A stretch of DNA of 64,000 nt, taken from Streptomyces sp. NBC_00448 (lineage in GTDB: Bacteria; Actinomycetota; Actinomycetes; Streptomycetales; Streptomycetaceae). Positions 55,715-64,000 of this stretch are shown piece by piece. A model generated the notes under the pieces. That model had not been told where the DNA came from and did no database searches. It worked only from the letters and a program-made list of their open reading frames with translations. A program made the translations under genes and the position numbers. The stretch spans positions 9,566,501 through 9,630,500 of the forward strand of contig NZ_CP107913.1 in NCBI RefSeq assembly GCF_036014115.1, written 5' to 3'. How positions within the stretch are numbered: position 1 is the first letter of the stretch; each line of letters begins with the position of its first letter.

Positions 55715-58700
55715 TGTCCGCCACCACCCGCAACCAGGTCTTCTCCGCTGTCCACACCGTCGGCGCGCTCCTGCCCGTCGACATGCTGGTCCGCATCAGC
55801 GAGGGCAAGGACGTCCCCGGCACCAAGCCCGCCGACTACGGACTGCCCACCTCCCGCTCGGTCCGCGACGAGGCCGAACGCAGCTGGGAGTACCTCAAGC
55901 CGCTCTGGCGCGACGTGCGCAAGCGCCTTTCCGAGAACCCGGAGACCGGCGCCCCGGCCAGCGACCCGACTGGCATCGCCGGCAACGACTGGCTGGCCCC
56001 GCTCTGGCGCGAACTCGGCTTCGGCCCGCTCACGCCGATGGGCCAGTCCGGCATCGCGGCCGACTCCGAGGAGGAGAAGAAGTTCCTCGTCTCCCACCGC
56101 TGGCGGCACGTCCTCATCCACCAGCCGGCCTGGAACGCCGACCTCGACCGGCGGCCGGGCGGCGCGGGCACGGTCCCGCCGCAGTCGATGCTCCAGGAGT
56201 GCCTGAACCGCACGGAGGCCCACCTGTGGGGCGTCCTCACCAACGGCCGCCAGGTGCGGCTACTGCGTGACTCCAGCGCGCTGGCGACCGCCTCGTACGT
56301 CGAGTTCGACCTCGAGGCGATCTTCGACGGCGAGCTCTTCAGCGAATTCGTGCTGCTCTACCGGCTCCTGCACGTCTCCCGCTTCGAGGTGGGGGAGGAC
56401 GCCGCGCCGTCCGCGTGCTGGCTGGAGAAGTGGCGCACCGAGGCCATCGCCTCCGGCACCCGCGCCCTGGACCAGCTCCGCAAGGGCGTCCAGACCGCCA
56501 TCACCACGCTGGGCACGGGCTTCCTCAAGCACCCCGCCAACCGTGAGCTGCGCGAAACGCTGGACGTCCAGACCTTCCATTACGCCCTGCTGCGGACGGT
56601 CTACCGGATGCTGTTCCTCTTCGTCGCCGAGGACCGCGAGGCGCTGCTGATGCCGACCGCGGACGCCGGCGCCAAGGAGCGCTACGCCACCTACTTCTCC
56701 TCCGCCCGGCTGCGCCGCCAGGCCCAGCGACGCCGCGGAACCTCCCACGGCGACCTCTACCAGGCGCTGCGCTTCGTCCTGTCCGGCCTCGGCAACGACG
56801 ACGGCCGCCCGGAACTCGGGCTGCCCGCCCTCGGTGGCATCTTCGACGACACCGAGACCGACAAGCTCCTGCACGACCTCGCCCTGTCCAACGAGCCCCT
56901 GCTCGACGCCGTACGCGCCCTGTCGATCGTCCGCGACACCACCTCCCGGCGCAACCGCGTCGTCGACTACCGCCACCTGGACGCCGAGGAACTCGGCTCC
57001 ATCTACGAGTCCCTGCTGGAACTCGTCCCCAAGCACAACGCCACCGACCGCACCTTCGAACTCGTCGAGCTGGCCGGCAACACCCGCAAGACCACGGGCT
57101 CCTACTACACCCCCTCCTCACTCATCGACTGCCTGCTCGACTCCGCCCTCGACCCCGTCATCGACGACGCCGTCAAGCGAGGCGAGATCCGCGCCACCCG
57201 CGCCGGCCAGCCCGACGCCCGCGACGCCATCGTCGACGAACTGCTGTCCCTGACGGTCTGCGACCCCGCCTGCGGCTCCGGCCACTTCCTCGTCGCCGCC
57301 TCCCGCCGCATCGCCAAGCGCGTCGCCGCCGTCCGCGACCAGAACCCTGAGCCGACGATCGACGCCGTACGCCACGCCCTCCACGAGGTCGTCGCCCGCT
57401 GCATCTACGGCGTGGACCTCAACCCGATGGCCGTCGAACTCGCCAAGGTCTCCCTGTGGCTCGAGGCCCTTGAACCCGGCAAGCCGCTGGGCTTCCTCGA
57501 CGCCCACATCAAGCACGGCAACGCACTGCTGGGGGCGACCCCAGCCCTGCTGGCGGGCGGCATACCCGACGACGCCTTCAAGCCGATCGAGGGCGACGAC
57601 AGAAAGATCGCTTCGGCTCTGAAGAAGCGGAACGCCACCGAACGCGGCGGCCAGCTCAGCTTCCACACCGAAGACCGCATCTGGGTCTCCAACGCCTCCT
57701 TTGCGGCTAGCCTGCGCGACATCACCGACGCCCCGGCCGACACCCTGCGCGACGTCCGCATCCAGTCCAGCCGCTTCCGCGACCTGGAACAGTCCGCGGA
57801 CTACCTCCACGCCCTCAACGCCTCCGACGCCTGGTGCGCAGCCTTCGTCTGGCCCAAGGTCCAGAGCGCCCCTACCCCGGTGACGGAGGGCGTCTTCCGC
57901 GACCTCCAGAACCCCGGCGGCGGCATACCGGCGACCACACGAGACGAGATCGTCCGTATCGCCCAGCAGTACAAGTTCTTCCACTGGCACCTGGAGTTCC
58001 CCGACGTCTTCCTCGTCCCCGCGACTGCGGACGCTAGCGTCGACACGTATGTCGGCTGGGCCGGCGGCTTCTCCTGCGTGCTGGGGAACCCGCCGTGGGA
58101 GCGCATCAAGCTCCAGGAGCAGGAGTTCTTCGCTCAGCGTGACGCGGCCATCGCCGCCGCCCCGAACGCCGCCGCCCGAAAGAATCTCATCGCAGACCTA
58201 CCGGCAACGAATCCCGAGCTCTTCGCCGAGTTCACCGCTGCCAAGCGCCGCGCCGAGGGCGAGAGCCAGTTCCTACGCTCCTCGGTGCGCTACCCGCTCA
58301 CGGGCCGAGGCGACATCAACACCTACGCCGTCTTCGCCGAGACCGACCGCAGTCTCATGGGCCCCACGGGTCGGACCGGCGTGATCGTGCCCACAGGTAT
58401 CGCCACCGACGCCACCACACAATTCTTCTTCAAGGACCTCGTCCAGCGCGGCTCACTCGCCTCGCTCTACGACTTCGAGAACGCCGCGCCGCTCTTTCCC
58501 GGCGTGCACCGCTCATTCAAGTTCAGCCTGCTCACCCTCGCCGGTCGCACCGCCCGCGAACCCGCCGCAACGTTTGCCTTCTTCCTCCACGATCCGGCTG
58601 AACTCGACGCGGCGGACAAGCGCTTCATCCTCACCCCGGAGGAGATCACCCTCCTCAACCCCAACACTGGTACCTGCCCGGTCTTCCGCACCCGTCGCGA

Positions 58701-59754
58701 CGCCGAAATCACCCTCGGCATCTACCGCCGCGTCCCCGTCCTCATCAAGGAGGGCGACCCCAACGGCAACCCCTGGGGCCTGTCGTTTATGACGATGTTC
58801 CACATGTCGAATGACTCGCACCTCTTCCATACCCGCGACCAGCTCGAAGCCGACGGCTGGACCCTCACCGGTAACACCTTCACCCGCGGCGCGGCCCGGA
58901 TGCTCCCGCTCTACGAAGCGAAGATGCTGCACCACTACGACCACCGTTGGGCGACCTACGACCTAGACGGCTCCACCCAAGACTTCACCCTCGCGGAGAA
59001 GCACGATCCTTCTGCGGTGGTCCTTCCGCGCTACTGGGTGGCTGAGCCTGAGGTCGACGCCCAATCCGCCCACAAGTCCTGGGACCGTGACTGGCTTCTA
59101 GGCTGGCGCGACATCTGCCGCGCCACTGACGAGCGGACTGCGATTTCGTTCGCTTTTCCGAAGTCCGCCGTCGGCAACAAGGTTCCTTTGATGTGCGCCA
59201 AACAAGAGCCGTGGACGGCACTTACCCTTGTCGCCTGCCAGACGTCATTCGTACATGACTTCGCAAGCCGTCAAAAGGTGGGCGGAGTAACGATGAATTT
59301 CTTCATCTGGCAGCAACTTCCCGTTCTGCTTCCGGGAGTCCTTCAGCCCTTCGAGGATTTCATCGTGGCCCGCGTTTTTGAGCTCACCTATACCGCCTGG
59401 GACATGGTTGCCCTTTCCCGTGACCTCGGCGACGTCGGAGAGCCCTTCCGCTGGGACGAGGAACGCCGCGCCGTCATCCGGGCCGAATTGGACGCACTCT
59501 TCTTCCACCTCTACGGCGTCGCCCGCGAAGACGTGGACTACATCCTCGATACTTTCCCCATCGTGAAGCGCAAGGATGAGGCCAAGTATGGCTCCTACCG
59601 CACCAAGGAGTTGATCCTCGACCTCTACGACCGCATGGCCGCAGCTGGCGTCTCCCTCGATACCCCCCTCGTCGACGGCGAGAACTTCACCTCCGCCCTC
59701 ACCCCGCTCCCCGGCCACGGTCCGCGACACCCCGCCCGAAGCGAATCTGACTGA
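55714..59754 (+). CDS. drmMI: Eco57I-type adenine-specific DNA methylase, DISARM DrmMI/PglX-like
   Basis: The product has 1,346 residues starting on the overlapping TGATG. The methylase core has motif I VCDPACGSGHFLVAA (about 517), preceded by the TGSYYTPSSLIDCLL entry motif, and motif IV NPPWERIK (about 792), the N6-adenine signature. A long N-terminal region contains SHRWRHVLIHQPAW and HLWGVLTNGRQVRLLRDS, as in PglX/DrmMI-type proteins. The C-terminal 400 residues include FDFP-type target-recognition-like stretches (KSWDRDWLLGWRDICRATDE) and end in a helical domain. It should methylate adenine in a specific site to mark self DNA. The remaining uncertainty is whether the system is DISARM proper or a BREX-like relative. 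Confidence 0.85.
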   Translation: MSATTRNQVFSAVHTVGALLPVDMLVRISEGKDVPGTKPADYGLPTSRSVRDEAERSWEYLKPLWRDVRKRLSENPETGAPASDPTGIAGNDWLAPLWRELGFGPLTPMGQSGIAADSEEEKKFLVSHRWRHVLIHQPAWNADLDRRPGGAGTVPPQSMLQECLNRTEAHLWGVLTNGRQVRLLRDSSALATASYVEFDLEAIFDGELFSEFVLLYRLLHVSRFEVGEDAAPSACWLEKWRTEAIASGTRALDQLRKGVQTAITTLGTGFLKHPANRELRETLDVQTFHYALLRTVYRMLFLFVAEDREALLMPTADAGAKERYATYFSSARLRRQAQRRRGTSHGDLYQALRFVLSGLGNDDGRPELGLPALGGIFDDTETDKLLHDLALSNEPLLDAVRALSIVRDTTSRRNRVVDYRHLDAEELGSIYESLLELVPKHNATDRTFELVELAGNTRKTTGSYYTPSSLIDCLLDSALDPVIDDAVKRGEIRATRAGQPDARDAIVDELLSLTVCDPACGSGHFLVAASRRIAKRVAAVRDQNPEPTIDAVRHALHEVVARCIYGVDLNPMAVELAKVSLWLEALEPGKPLGFLDAHIKHGNALLGATPALLAGGIPDDAFKPIEGDDRKIASALKKRNATERGGQLSFHTEDRIWVSNASFAASLRDITDAPADTLRDVRIQSSRFRDLEQSADYLHALNASDAWCAAFVWPKVQSAPTPVTEGVFRDLQNPGGGIPATTRDEIVRIAQQYKFFHWHLEFPDVFLVPATADASVDTYVGWAGGFSCVLGNPPWERIKLQEQEFFAQRDAAIAAAPNAAARKNLIADLPATNPELFAEFTAAKRRAEGESQFLRSSVRYPLTGRGDINTYAVFAETDRSLMGPTGRTGVIVPTGIATDATTQFFFKDLVQRGSLASLYDFENAAPLFPGVHRSFKFSLLTLAGRTAREPAATFAFFLHDPAELDAADKRFILTPEEITLLNPNTGTCPVFRTRRDAEITLGIYRRVPVLIKEGDPNGNPWGLSFMTMFHMSNDSHLFHTRDQLEADGWTLTGNTFTRGAARMLPLYEAKMLHHYDHRWATYDLDGSTQDFTLAEKHDPSAVVLPRYWVAEPEVDAQSAHKSWDRDWLLGWRDICRATDERTAISFAFPKSAVGNKVPLMCAKQEPWTALTLVACQTSFVHDFASRQKVGGVTMNFFIWQQLPVLLPGVLQPFEDFIVARVFELTYTAWDMVALSRDLGDVGEPFRWDEERRAVIRAELDALFFHLYGVAREDVDYILDTFPIVKRKDEAKYGSYRTKELILDLYDRMAAAGVSLDTPLVDGENFTSALTPLPGHGPRHPARSESD

Positions 59755-59934
59755 CCTTCCTGCGCCTCATCACTCGGAGGGCACGGCTCGAACGGATCCC
59801 TCGGCCTACGACCGTCATCATCCGCAGCGCATCGTGTCCGTTGACGACGAGGACACCCGGAAGGTTCAGACGGCCGTGGCCGGGCGGGGCCGGTTGGATG
59901 AGCCCGTCTTGGGGCCACCTTCCGGCGGGCGCTT

Positions 59935-60189
59935 GTGCTCGTCGTTCGCAGCAAGCAGGTGCTCAGCTGGGATCGGCTCGCTGAATGGGCAGACCCGAGG
60001 TTGGCAGCCCTTCTACCGAAAGACAAGGTCACCGTCCTTGTTGAAGCTGCCCGCGAAACTGCCGAAGCGGATCCCCTGCTATCGGTGATCGTGGTCGACT
60101 CGGACAGACGGCGGCCCGACCCGGCGTACTGGGACATCCTCTTCCAACTCGATTGCCCCGTTCCCCCACGAGGCGGTGAGAAGACGTAG
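59935..60189 (+). CDS. Hypothetical 84-residue protein
   Basis: The frame opens at a GTG (59935) and reads LVVRSKQVLSWDRLAEWAD, then KDKVTVLVEAARETAEADPL and VIVVDSDRRRPDPAYWDILF. The composition is protein-like, with alternating helix and strand, and differs from the noise around it. The 5' side may be truncated: related-looking codons continue upstream, but a stop (TGA) intervenes at about 59902. It follows the methylase by 180 bp and may be a minor accessory gene. Unrecognised. Confidence 0.45.
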   Translation: MLVVRSKQVLSWDRLAEWADPRLAALLPKDKVTVLVEAARETAEADPLLSVIVVDSDRRRPDPAYWDILFQLDCPVPPRGGEKT

Positions 60190-60203
60190 CTGGAGGGTCG
60201 ATC

Positions 60204-60296
60204 TTGTGGTTTCGTAAGCGAGAGCGAGCAACGTTTATCGATGGTTTCGGGCAGCACTTGGCGATCAGACAGCCCGAAGATGTCGATGAGAAGTGA
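60204..60296 (+). CDS. Possible 30-residue peptide after the 84-residue gene
   Basis: GGAGGG at 60192-60197 precedes a TTG at 60204 that opens MWFRKRERATFIDGFGQ and HLAIRQPEDVDEK. The spacing after the preceding stop is only 14 bp. A good ribosome site is the only support. An IS3-family element starts 5 bp after its stop. Confidence 0.3.
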   Translation: MWFRKRERATFIDGFGQHLAIRQPEDVDEK

Positions 60297-60368
60297 CAAC
60301 TGAGGTTCCCCCTTTGATCTGGACAGCTTGATACTGGGACGGATGGGTCCCGGAGGAAGTAGTCCAGG

Positions 60369-60677
60369 TTGAGTGGCAAGAGCAACATGAGCAAGCGGTA
60401 CACGGCCGAGTTCAAGCGCGACGCGGTCGCGCTCGTCCGTTCGTCGCCGCTTCGGAACGTCACCGAGATCGCCCGTGAACTCGGCGTGAGTCCGGAGGGG
60501 CTTCGCGGCTGGGTGAAGCAGGCGAAGACCGACCGCGGTGAAGGGGCGCCCGGCGCGCTGACCACGGCGGAGAAGGACGAGCTGCAGCGGCTGCGCAGGG
60601 AGAACCGGGAACAGCAGCAGACGATCGAGATCTTGAAAAAAGCAGCGGCCTTCTTCGCGAAGGAGACGATGAAGTAG
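60369..60677 (+). CDS. IS3-family OrfA
   Basis: The protein has 102 residues from a TTG with GGAGGAAG upstream (ATG 60387 also possible). The HTH is KRYTAEFKRDAVALV plus NVTEIARELGVSPEGLRGWV. The leucine-zipper end (LQRLRRENREQQQTIEILKK) covers an A6G run at 60636-60642 where a -1 frameshift would fuse it to OrfB. Confidence 0.85.
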   Translation: MSGKSNMSKRYTAEFKRDAVALVRSSPLRNVTEIARELGVSPEGLRGWVKQAKTDRGEGAPGALTTAEKDELQRLRRENREQQQTIEILKKAAAFFAKETMK

Positions 60678-60739
60678 GCACGCTGTGCCGTTTCATCGAC
60701 GCGGAGAAGGCCGCCGAGACCAACCCCGGCGGCTATGGC

Positions 60740-61576
60740 GTGGCCCTGCTGTGCCGCGTAACGGGGATCAACCGCTCCACCTACTACGCCTGGCTGGCGG
60801 CCCGGCCGGCAGCGGCCGAACGGCAGTGCGCCGCAGACGAGTTGACTGAGGAGATCCGTGAGATCCACGCCTCCTCCCGGGGTGCCTACGGTGCCCCGCG
60901 CGTGCACGCTGCGCTGCGGCGCAAGGGCCATGCGATCAACCGGAAGAAGGTCGAGCGGATCATGCGCGAGCGCGACATCCGCGGTGTCACCCGCCGCAGG
61001 CGCCGCCACCTGACGCAGCAGGACACCAAGGCCGCCCCGGCCCCGGACCTGGTCGGCCGCGACTTCACCGCAACACGGCCCGGCACGAAGCTCGTCGGGG
61101 ACATCACGTATCTGCCGACGATCGAGGGCTGGTGGTTTCTCGCGACCGTCATCGACCTGGCGACGCGCGAGGTGATCGGGTACGCGATGGCCGACCACCA
61201 CCGCGCCGAGCTGGTCACCGACGCCCTGCGCATGGCCGCCGGCCGTGTTGGCCTGCAGCCGGGCTGCATCATGCACAGCGATCGCGGAAGCGAGGGCGAA
61301 TTCCGCCAGGAGCTACGGGAGTTGAACCTGAGGCAGAGCATGGGACGAACCGGTATATGCTACGATAATGCTGCAGCCGAGAGCTTCTTCGGCCTGCTGA
61401 AAGCGGAGATCGGCACCGCCGTCTGGGAGAGCCGCGAGGCGGCCCGGGCCGACGTCTTCCGCTTCATCGAGGTCGAGTACAACCGCACCAGGCTCCGCAG
61501 ACACCCCGAGTTCGGTTACCTCACCCCACTCGAAACGCGAGCCAGGCTGCAGCAAGACCTCGCCCCCGCAGCGTAA
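60740..61576 (+). CDS. IS3-family OrfB transposase
   Basis: The coordinates give the longest frame with a start codon; the native product is probably an OrfAB fusion made by -1 frameshift at the A6G run, because the same frame is open and family-like upstream (LCRFIDAEKAAETNPGGYGV). The DDE core is complete: GTKLVGDITYLPTIEG (Asp), CIMHSDRGSEG (Asp) and CYDNAAAESFFGLLKAEI (Glu). A few residues after HSDRGS deviate from the usual 'QYTS'. Confidence 0.85.
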   Translation: MALLCRVTGINRSTYYAWLAARPAAAERQCAADELTEEIREIHASSRGAYGAPRVHAALRRKGHAINRKKVERIMRERDIRGVTRRRRRHLTQQDTKAAPAPDLVGRDFTATRPGTKLVGDITYLPTIEGWWFLATVIDLATREVIGYAMADHHRAELVTDALRMAAGRVGLQPGCIMHSDRGSEGEFRQELRELNLRQSMGRTGICYDNAAAESFFGLLKAEIGTAVWESREAARADVFRFIEVEYNRTRLRRHPEFGYLTPLETRARLQQDLAPAA

Positions 61577-61800
61577 GCACCCGCTGTCCAAAATCAGGGG
61601 GGAACTTCAAACGCTGGGTACTTGTTCGCTTTGCCACCCCCTCAAGAGTGCGATGAGCTGTGGCCCCTCACTCGACTCCCGGCGGGCGGCCGACGTTGGG
61701 GTGCACTGTCGGTGATCGAAAGGGGACTGGTGCAGCCACCGCAGTGTGCGAGAGGCTGATCCATCCAAGAGGATCTTCAGCACGCGGAGGCTACGCACTC

Positions 61801-62325
61801 ATGGCGATACCAGGCACTGCAGAGCAGTCCTTACCAGCAGCAGGCACCTATGAGATCGATCCAGTGGCATCGACGGTCCGTTTCGACACGCGGGCCGTGT
61901 TCGGGCTGCTCCCGGTCCGTGGGACGTTCACTATCAGTCATGGCCGGATTACCGTTGCTGAGTCGCCGGAAGAGTCGTCGGTGGAAGTCGCGATGGACGC
62001 GGCCAGCTTCGAGTCCGGCAATCAGCAGCGCGACGATCACGTCAGGTCCTCCGACTACCTGGACGTGGCACGACATCCCGAGATCGTCTTCCGGAGCCAG
62101 AGCCTGGGAAGATCCGCCCAGGATGCCTCACTGCAAGGAGAGATGACTGCCTGCGGAGTATCGCAGCCGGTTCTCGTCACGATCAATTCCGTTGCCTGCG
62201 AAGACAGGAGGATCACAGCCGACGCCACCGCCACGATAGACAGATACGCCTTCGGCATCACAAAAGCCAAGGGCATGACGGGTCGCCGTCTAAAGATCAC
62301 CTTGGAAGTGGTCGCAAACCGCTGA
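61801..62325 (+). CDS. YceI family lipocalin-like protein
   Basis: The ATG at 61801 with GGAGG 10 bases upstream gives 174 residues. The single YceI beta-barrel is recognisable from AGTYEIDPVASTVRFDTRAV, VRGTFTISHGRI, SFESGNQQRDDHVRSSDYL and DVARHPEIVFRSQSL. There is no signal peptide, so it should be cytoplasmic, as in many actinobacterial members. YceI proteins bind long isoprenoids or similar amphiphiles. It stands alone between two insertion elements and looks like ordinary chromosome cargo. Confidence 0.9.
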   Translation: MAIPGTAEQSLPAAGTYEIDPVASTVRFDTRAVFGLLPVRGTFTISHGRITVAESPEESSVEVAMDAASFESGNQQRDDHVRSSDYLDVARHPEIVFRSQSLGRSAQDASLQGEMTACGVSQPVLVTINSVACEDRRITADATATIDRYAFGITKAKGMTGRRLKITLEVVANR

Positions 62326-62386
62326 GGGAAACCTGGTCTCTCCGTGGTCGCGATCGCGACATCCATCGGGGAGTGGCCGGTGCTGG

Positions 62387-62778
62387 TCAGCCTGCGGCAG
62401 TGTTCTGAGCTTGGGCGGCCCTGGTGCTGGCGAGGCGGTAGGAGTCACTGCCGGTCTCGATGATGTTGCCTCCGAAGGTCAGGCGGTCGACGATGGCCGC
62501 ACAGAGCCGCGGGTCGGTGAAGGTTTTCGTCCACCCGCCGAACGACTCGTTCGAGGCGATGGCGACGCTGTTCTTCTCCTCCCGCTCGGTCAGAACCTGG
62601 AACAGCAACTCCGCGCCGCGGCGGTCCAGTTCCATGTAGCCGAGCTCGTCGATCGCGAGGAGGTCGACGCGGCCGTAGCGGGCGATGGTCTTGGTCAGCA
62701 CCTTCTCGTCCGCGGCCTCGACCAATTCGTTGACCAGTTTGGTGGCGAGTGTGTAGCGGACCCGGTAGCCGGCCATGG
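62387..62778 (-). pseudogene. C-terminal part of an IS21-family IstB ATPase
   Basis: About 130 codons remain: GYRVRYTLATKLVNELVEAA, VDLLAIDELGYMELDRRGAE (Walker B), and SNESFGGWTKTF, DPRLCAAIVDRLTFGG to the stop. The N-terminal half with Walker A is missing because copy 4 of the 1,520-bp IS3-family element inserted at 62779. No IstA gene is present, so this is a dead relic. Confidence 0.8.
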
Positions 62779-62858
62779 CCCTCTCTGTCAGCCTTGTGTG
62801 AGACATCCGGCTTTGCCGGGTTAGCCTGAGAGGGCACCGACAGGAGAACCATCCCCTC

Positions 62859-63239
62859 ATGACCAGCACGAATCCCGCGCCCGATCCCGCGCCCAGGCCG
62901 AAGCGTCGCTCCTTCAGCCCGGAGTACAAGCTGCGGATCGTCGCCGAGTACGACGCGGCCCCGAAGAACGAGAAGGGTGCGATCCTGCGCCGAGAGCGCC
63001 TCTACCACTCTCACGTCAAGGAATGGCGGGCCGCTCGGGACGCCGGCGCCCTGGAGAACCTGGCCGACCGCCGCACGAGCCCCGCGAGGCCGAAGAAGTC
63101 GGACGCCGAGACGGAGAACGACAAACTGCGTCGCCGGGTGGAGCGGCTCGAGAAGGAACTGGCCCAGAACAAGGCCGCCCTGGAGGTCATGGGAAAAGCT
63201 TCCGCGCTCTTGGACATGATCTCCAGGGGCGCGGACTGA
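62859..63239 (+). CDS. IS3-family OrfA, copy 4
   Basis: The 126-residue protein is identical to the other three OrfA copies, in opposite orientation. Confidence 0.9.
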   Translation: MTSTNPAPDPAPRPKRRSFSPEYKLRIVAEYDAAPKNEKGAILRRERLYHSHVKEWRAARDAGALENLADRRTSPARPKKSDAETENDKLRRRVERLEKELAQNKAALEVMGKASALLDMISRGAD

Positions 63240-63259
63240 AGTCTGCCGCCGCCCCGGTC

Positions 63260-64000
63260 ATGAACGACGCCTTCCACGGCGTCGAGACCGAGCTAGGTGT
63301 CGTGGCCGCTTGCCGACTGACCGGCCGCTCCCGCGCCACCCACTACCGCCGGCTGCGGCCACCGGCCGCACCCCGACCCCGCACGGCCGGCGCCCAGCCG
63401 TCCGCCCTGAGCGCCGAAGAGCGCCTGGCCGTAATGGAGTTGATGAACAGCGCCGAGTACGCGGAACTGCCGCCCGCGCAGATCTGGGCCCGCGAGCTGG
63501 ATGCCGGCCGCTACCACTGCTCGGTCTCCACGATGTACCGGATCCTGCGGGAACACAGCCAAAGCGGTGAACGCCGCCGCCAGGCGACCCACCCTCCCCG
63601 GGTGGTGCCGGAACTGGTCGCCACCGGCCCGTCACAGGTCTTCTCCTGGGACATCACCAAGGTCGCCGGACCGACGAAGGGCGTCTGGTACCACGCCTAC
63701 GTCATCATCGACATCTTCAGCCGGTACATCGCCGGCCACACCGTCGAACGCGCCGAGTCCGCCCAGCGGGCGGAGGAACTGATCCGCGAGACCATCGCCC
63801 TCAACGGCATCGTGCCCAACACCGTGCACGCCGACCGCGGCACGTCCATGACCTCCAAGAAGGTGTCCCAGTTGCTGATCGATCTGGGCGTCACCCGGTC
63901 GCACTCACGACCCAAGGTCTCCAACGACAACCCTTACAGCGAGGCCCAGTTCAAGACCACGAAGTACATGGCGGACTTCCCGGAAAGGTTCGACTCCCTG
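63260..64000 (+). CDS. IS3-family OrfB transposase, copy 4 (partial)
   Basis: The first 247 codons are visible and identical to the other copies, including all three catalytic acidic positions. The end lies beyond the window. Confidence 0.9.
   Translation, partial: MNDAFHGVETELGVVAACRLTGRSRATHYRRLRPPAAPRPRTAGAQPSALSAEERLAVMELMNSAEYAELPPAQIWARELDAGRYHCSVSTMYRILREHSQSGERRRQATHPPRVVPELVATGPSQVFSWDITKVAGPTKGVWYHAYVIIDIFSRYIAGHTVERAESAQRAEELIRETIALNGIVPNTVHADRGTSMTSKKVSQLLIDLGVTRSHSRPKVSNDNPYSEAQFKTTKYMADFPERFDSL

Larger units (their letters stand above)
60301..61609. mobile_element. Second type of IS3-family element (1,309 bp), intact
   Basis: Imperfect 27-bp inverted ends start TGAGGTTCCCCCTTTGATCT and TGAAGTTCCCCCCTGATTTT, both finishing in GGACAGC. 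The flanking direct repeat AAC (60298-60300 and 61610-61612) is the 3-bp duplication usual for the IS3 family. It separates the defence operon region from the YceI gene. Confidence 0.9.
62779..64000. mobile_element. IS3-family element (1,520-bp type), copy 4, cut by the window end
   Basis: It starts with the right terminus seen in the other copies (CCCTCTCTGTCAG, i.e. inverted orientation), and 1,222 bp are visible. The left flank is ATGG. It interrupts the IstB gene. The complete element would end near 64298. Confidence 0.92.

Noticed and set aside
42888-64000. Inversion of the 44.4-62.8 kb segment between the oppositely oriented IS copies 3 and 4
   Set aside because: If an inversion had occurred, the left flank of copy 4 should be the complement of the left flank of copy 3 (GAGG); it is ATGG. 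The outer flank of copy 4 is outside the window, so no positive evidence remains.

Overview
The window is high-GC actinomycete DNA, most likely a Streptomyces chromosome. Evidence: G/C in third codon positions, many GTG starts, GGAGG-type ribosome sites, long convergent and overlapping operons, and family content typical of Streptomyces (CDGSH/redox operon, CitA/CitB-type pair facing a DctA carrier, MobF relaxase and DUF6415-like remnants, IS3/IS5/IS30 elements). No rRNA or tRNA gene was recognised.

Layout. 1-16.1 kb is ordinary chromosome: the tail of a proton-translocating antiporter-type subunit, a DJ-1/PfpI protein, a glutamate-synthase-like plus PoxB-like pair, a three-gene methyltransferase/CDGSH/iron-redox operon, a three-gene cluster with oppositely charged tails (basic-tail protein, acidic-tail SRPBCC protein, repeat protein), a secreted GH16 enzyme, a DctA carrier divergent from a sensor kinase/response regulator pair, a uridine-kinase-like enzyme and a NUDIX hydrolase. 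16.1-23.8 kb is a scar zone: an intact IS5-type element, a doubly frameshifted VOC gene, an aldo/keto reductase next to a transposase stump, a secreted protein/lipoprotein pair, and a mosaic of IS5, IS3 and IS30 pieces ending in an intact IS3 element.

23.8-62.8 kb is an accessory island rich in anti-phage-type genes. (i) A gene that originally coded for about 2,120 residues, an Avs-like STAND NTPase with an N-terminal Cap4/DUF4297-like nuclease, is cut by a 1,520-bp IS3-family element. Removing the element plus one 4-bp target repeat restores a single reading frame. A 216-residue partner overlaps its 3' end. (ii) A restriction-endonuclease-like protein with a probable beta-propeller (frameshifted), a membrane-anchored Mrr-like nuclease, a DUF4145 protein, a PLD-like protein and an endonuclease-VII-like HNH protein follow, mixed with decayed integrative-element genes (MobF relaxase piece, DUF6415-like gene, frameshifted tyrosine recombinase). 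(iii) A three-gene operon at 46.4-59.8 kb encodes a 2,099-residue fusion of a Ser/Thr kinase with a DEAD/DEAH-DUF1998 helicase, a SNF2-type helicase and an Eco57I-type adenine methylase. Its composition is DISARM/Druantia-like, but the kinase is built into the helicase. A perfect palindrome lies in its promoter region.

Four copies of the same 1,520-bp IS (the last truncated by the window edge), with identical encoded proteins, punctuate the island and point to recent amplification. How the genes work together is inferred: the island looks like a stack of independent nucleic-acid-targeting defences, of which the STAND system appears inactivated and the kinase-helicase/SNF2/methylase operon appears intact.
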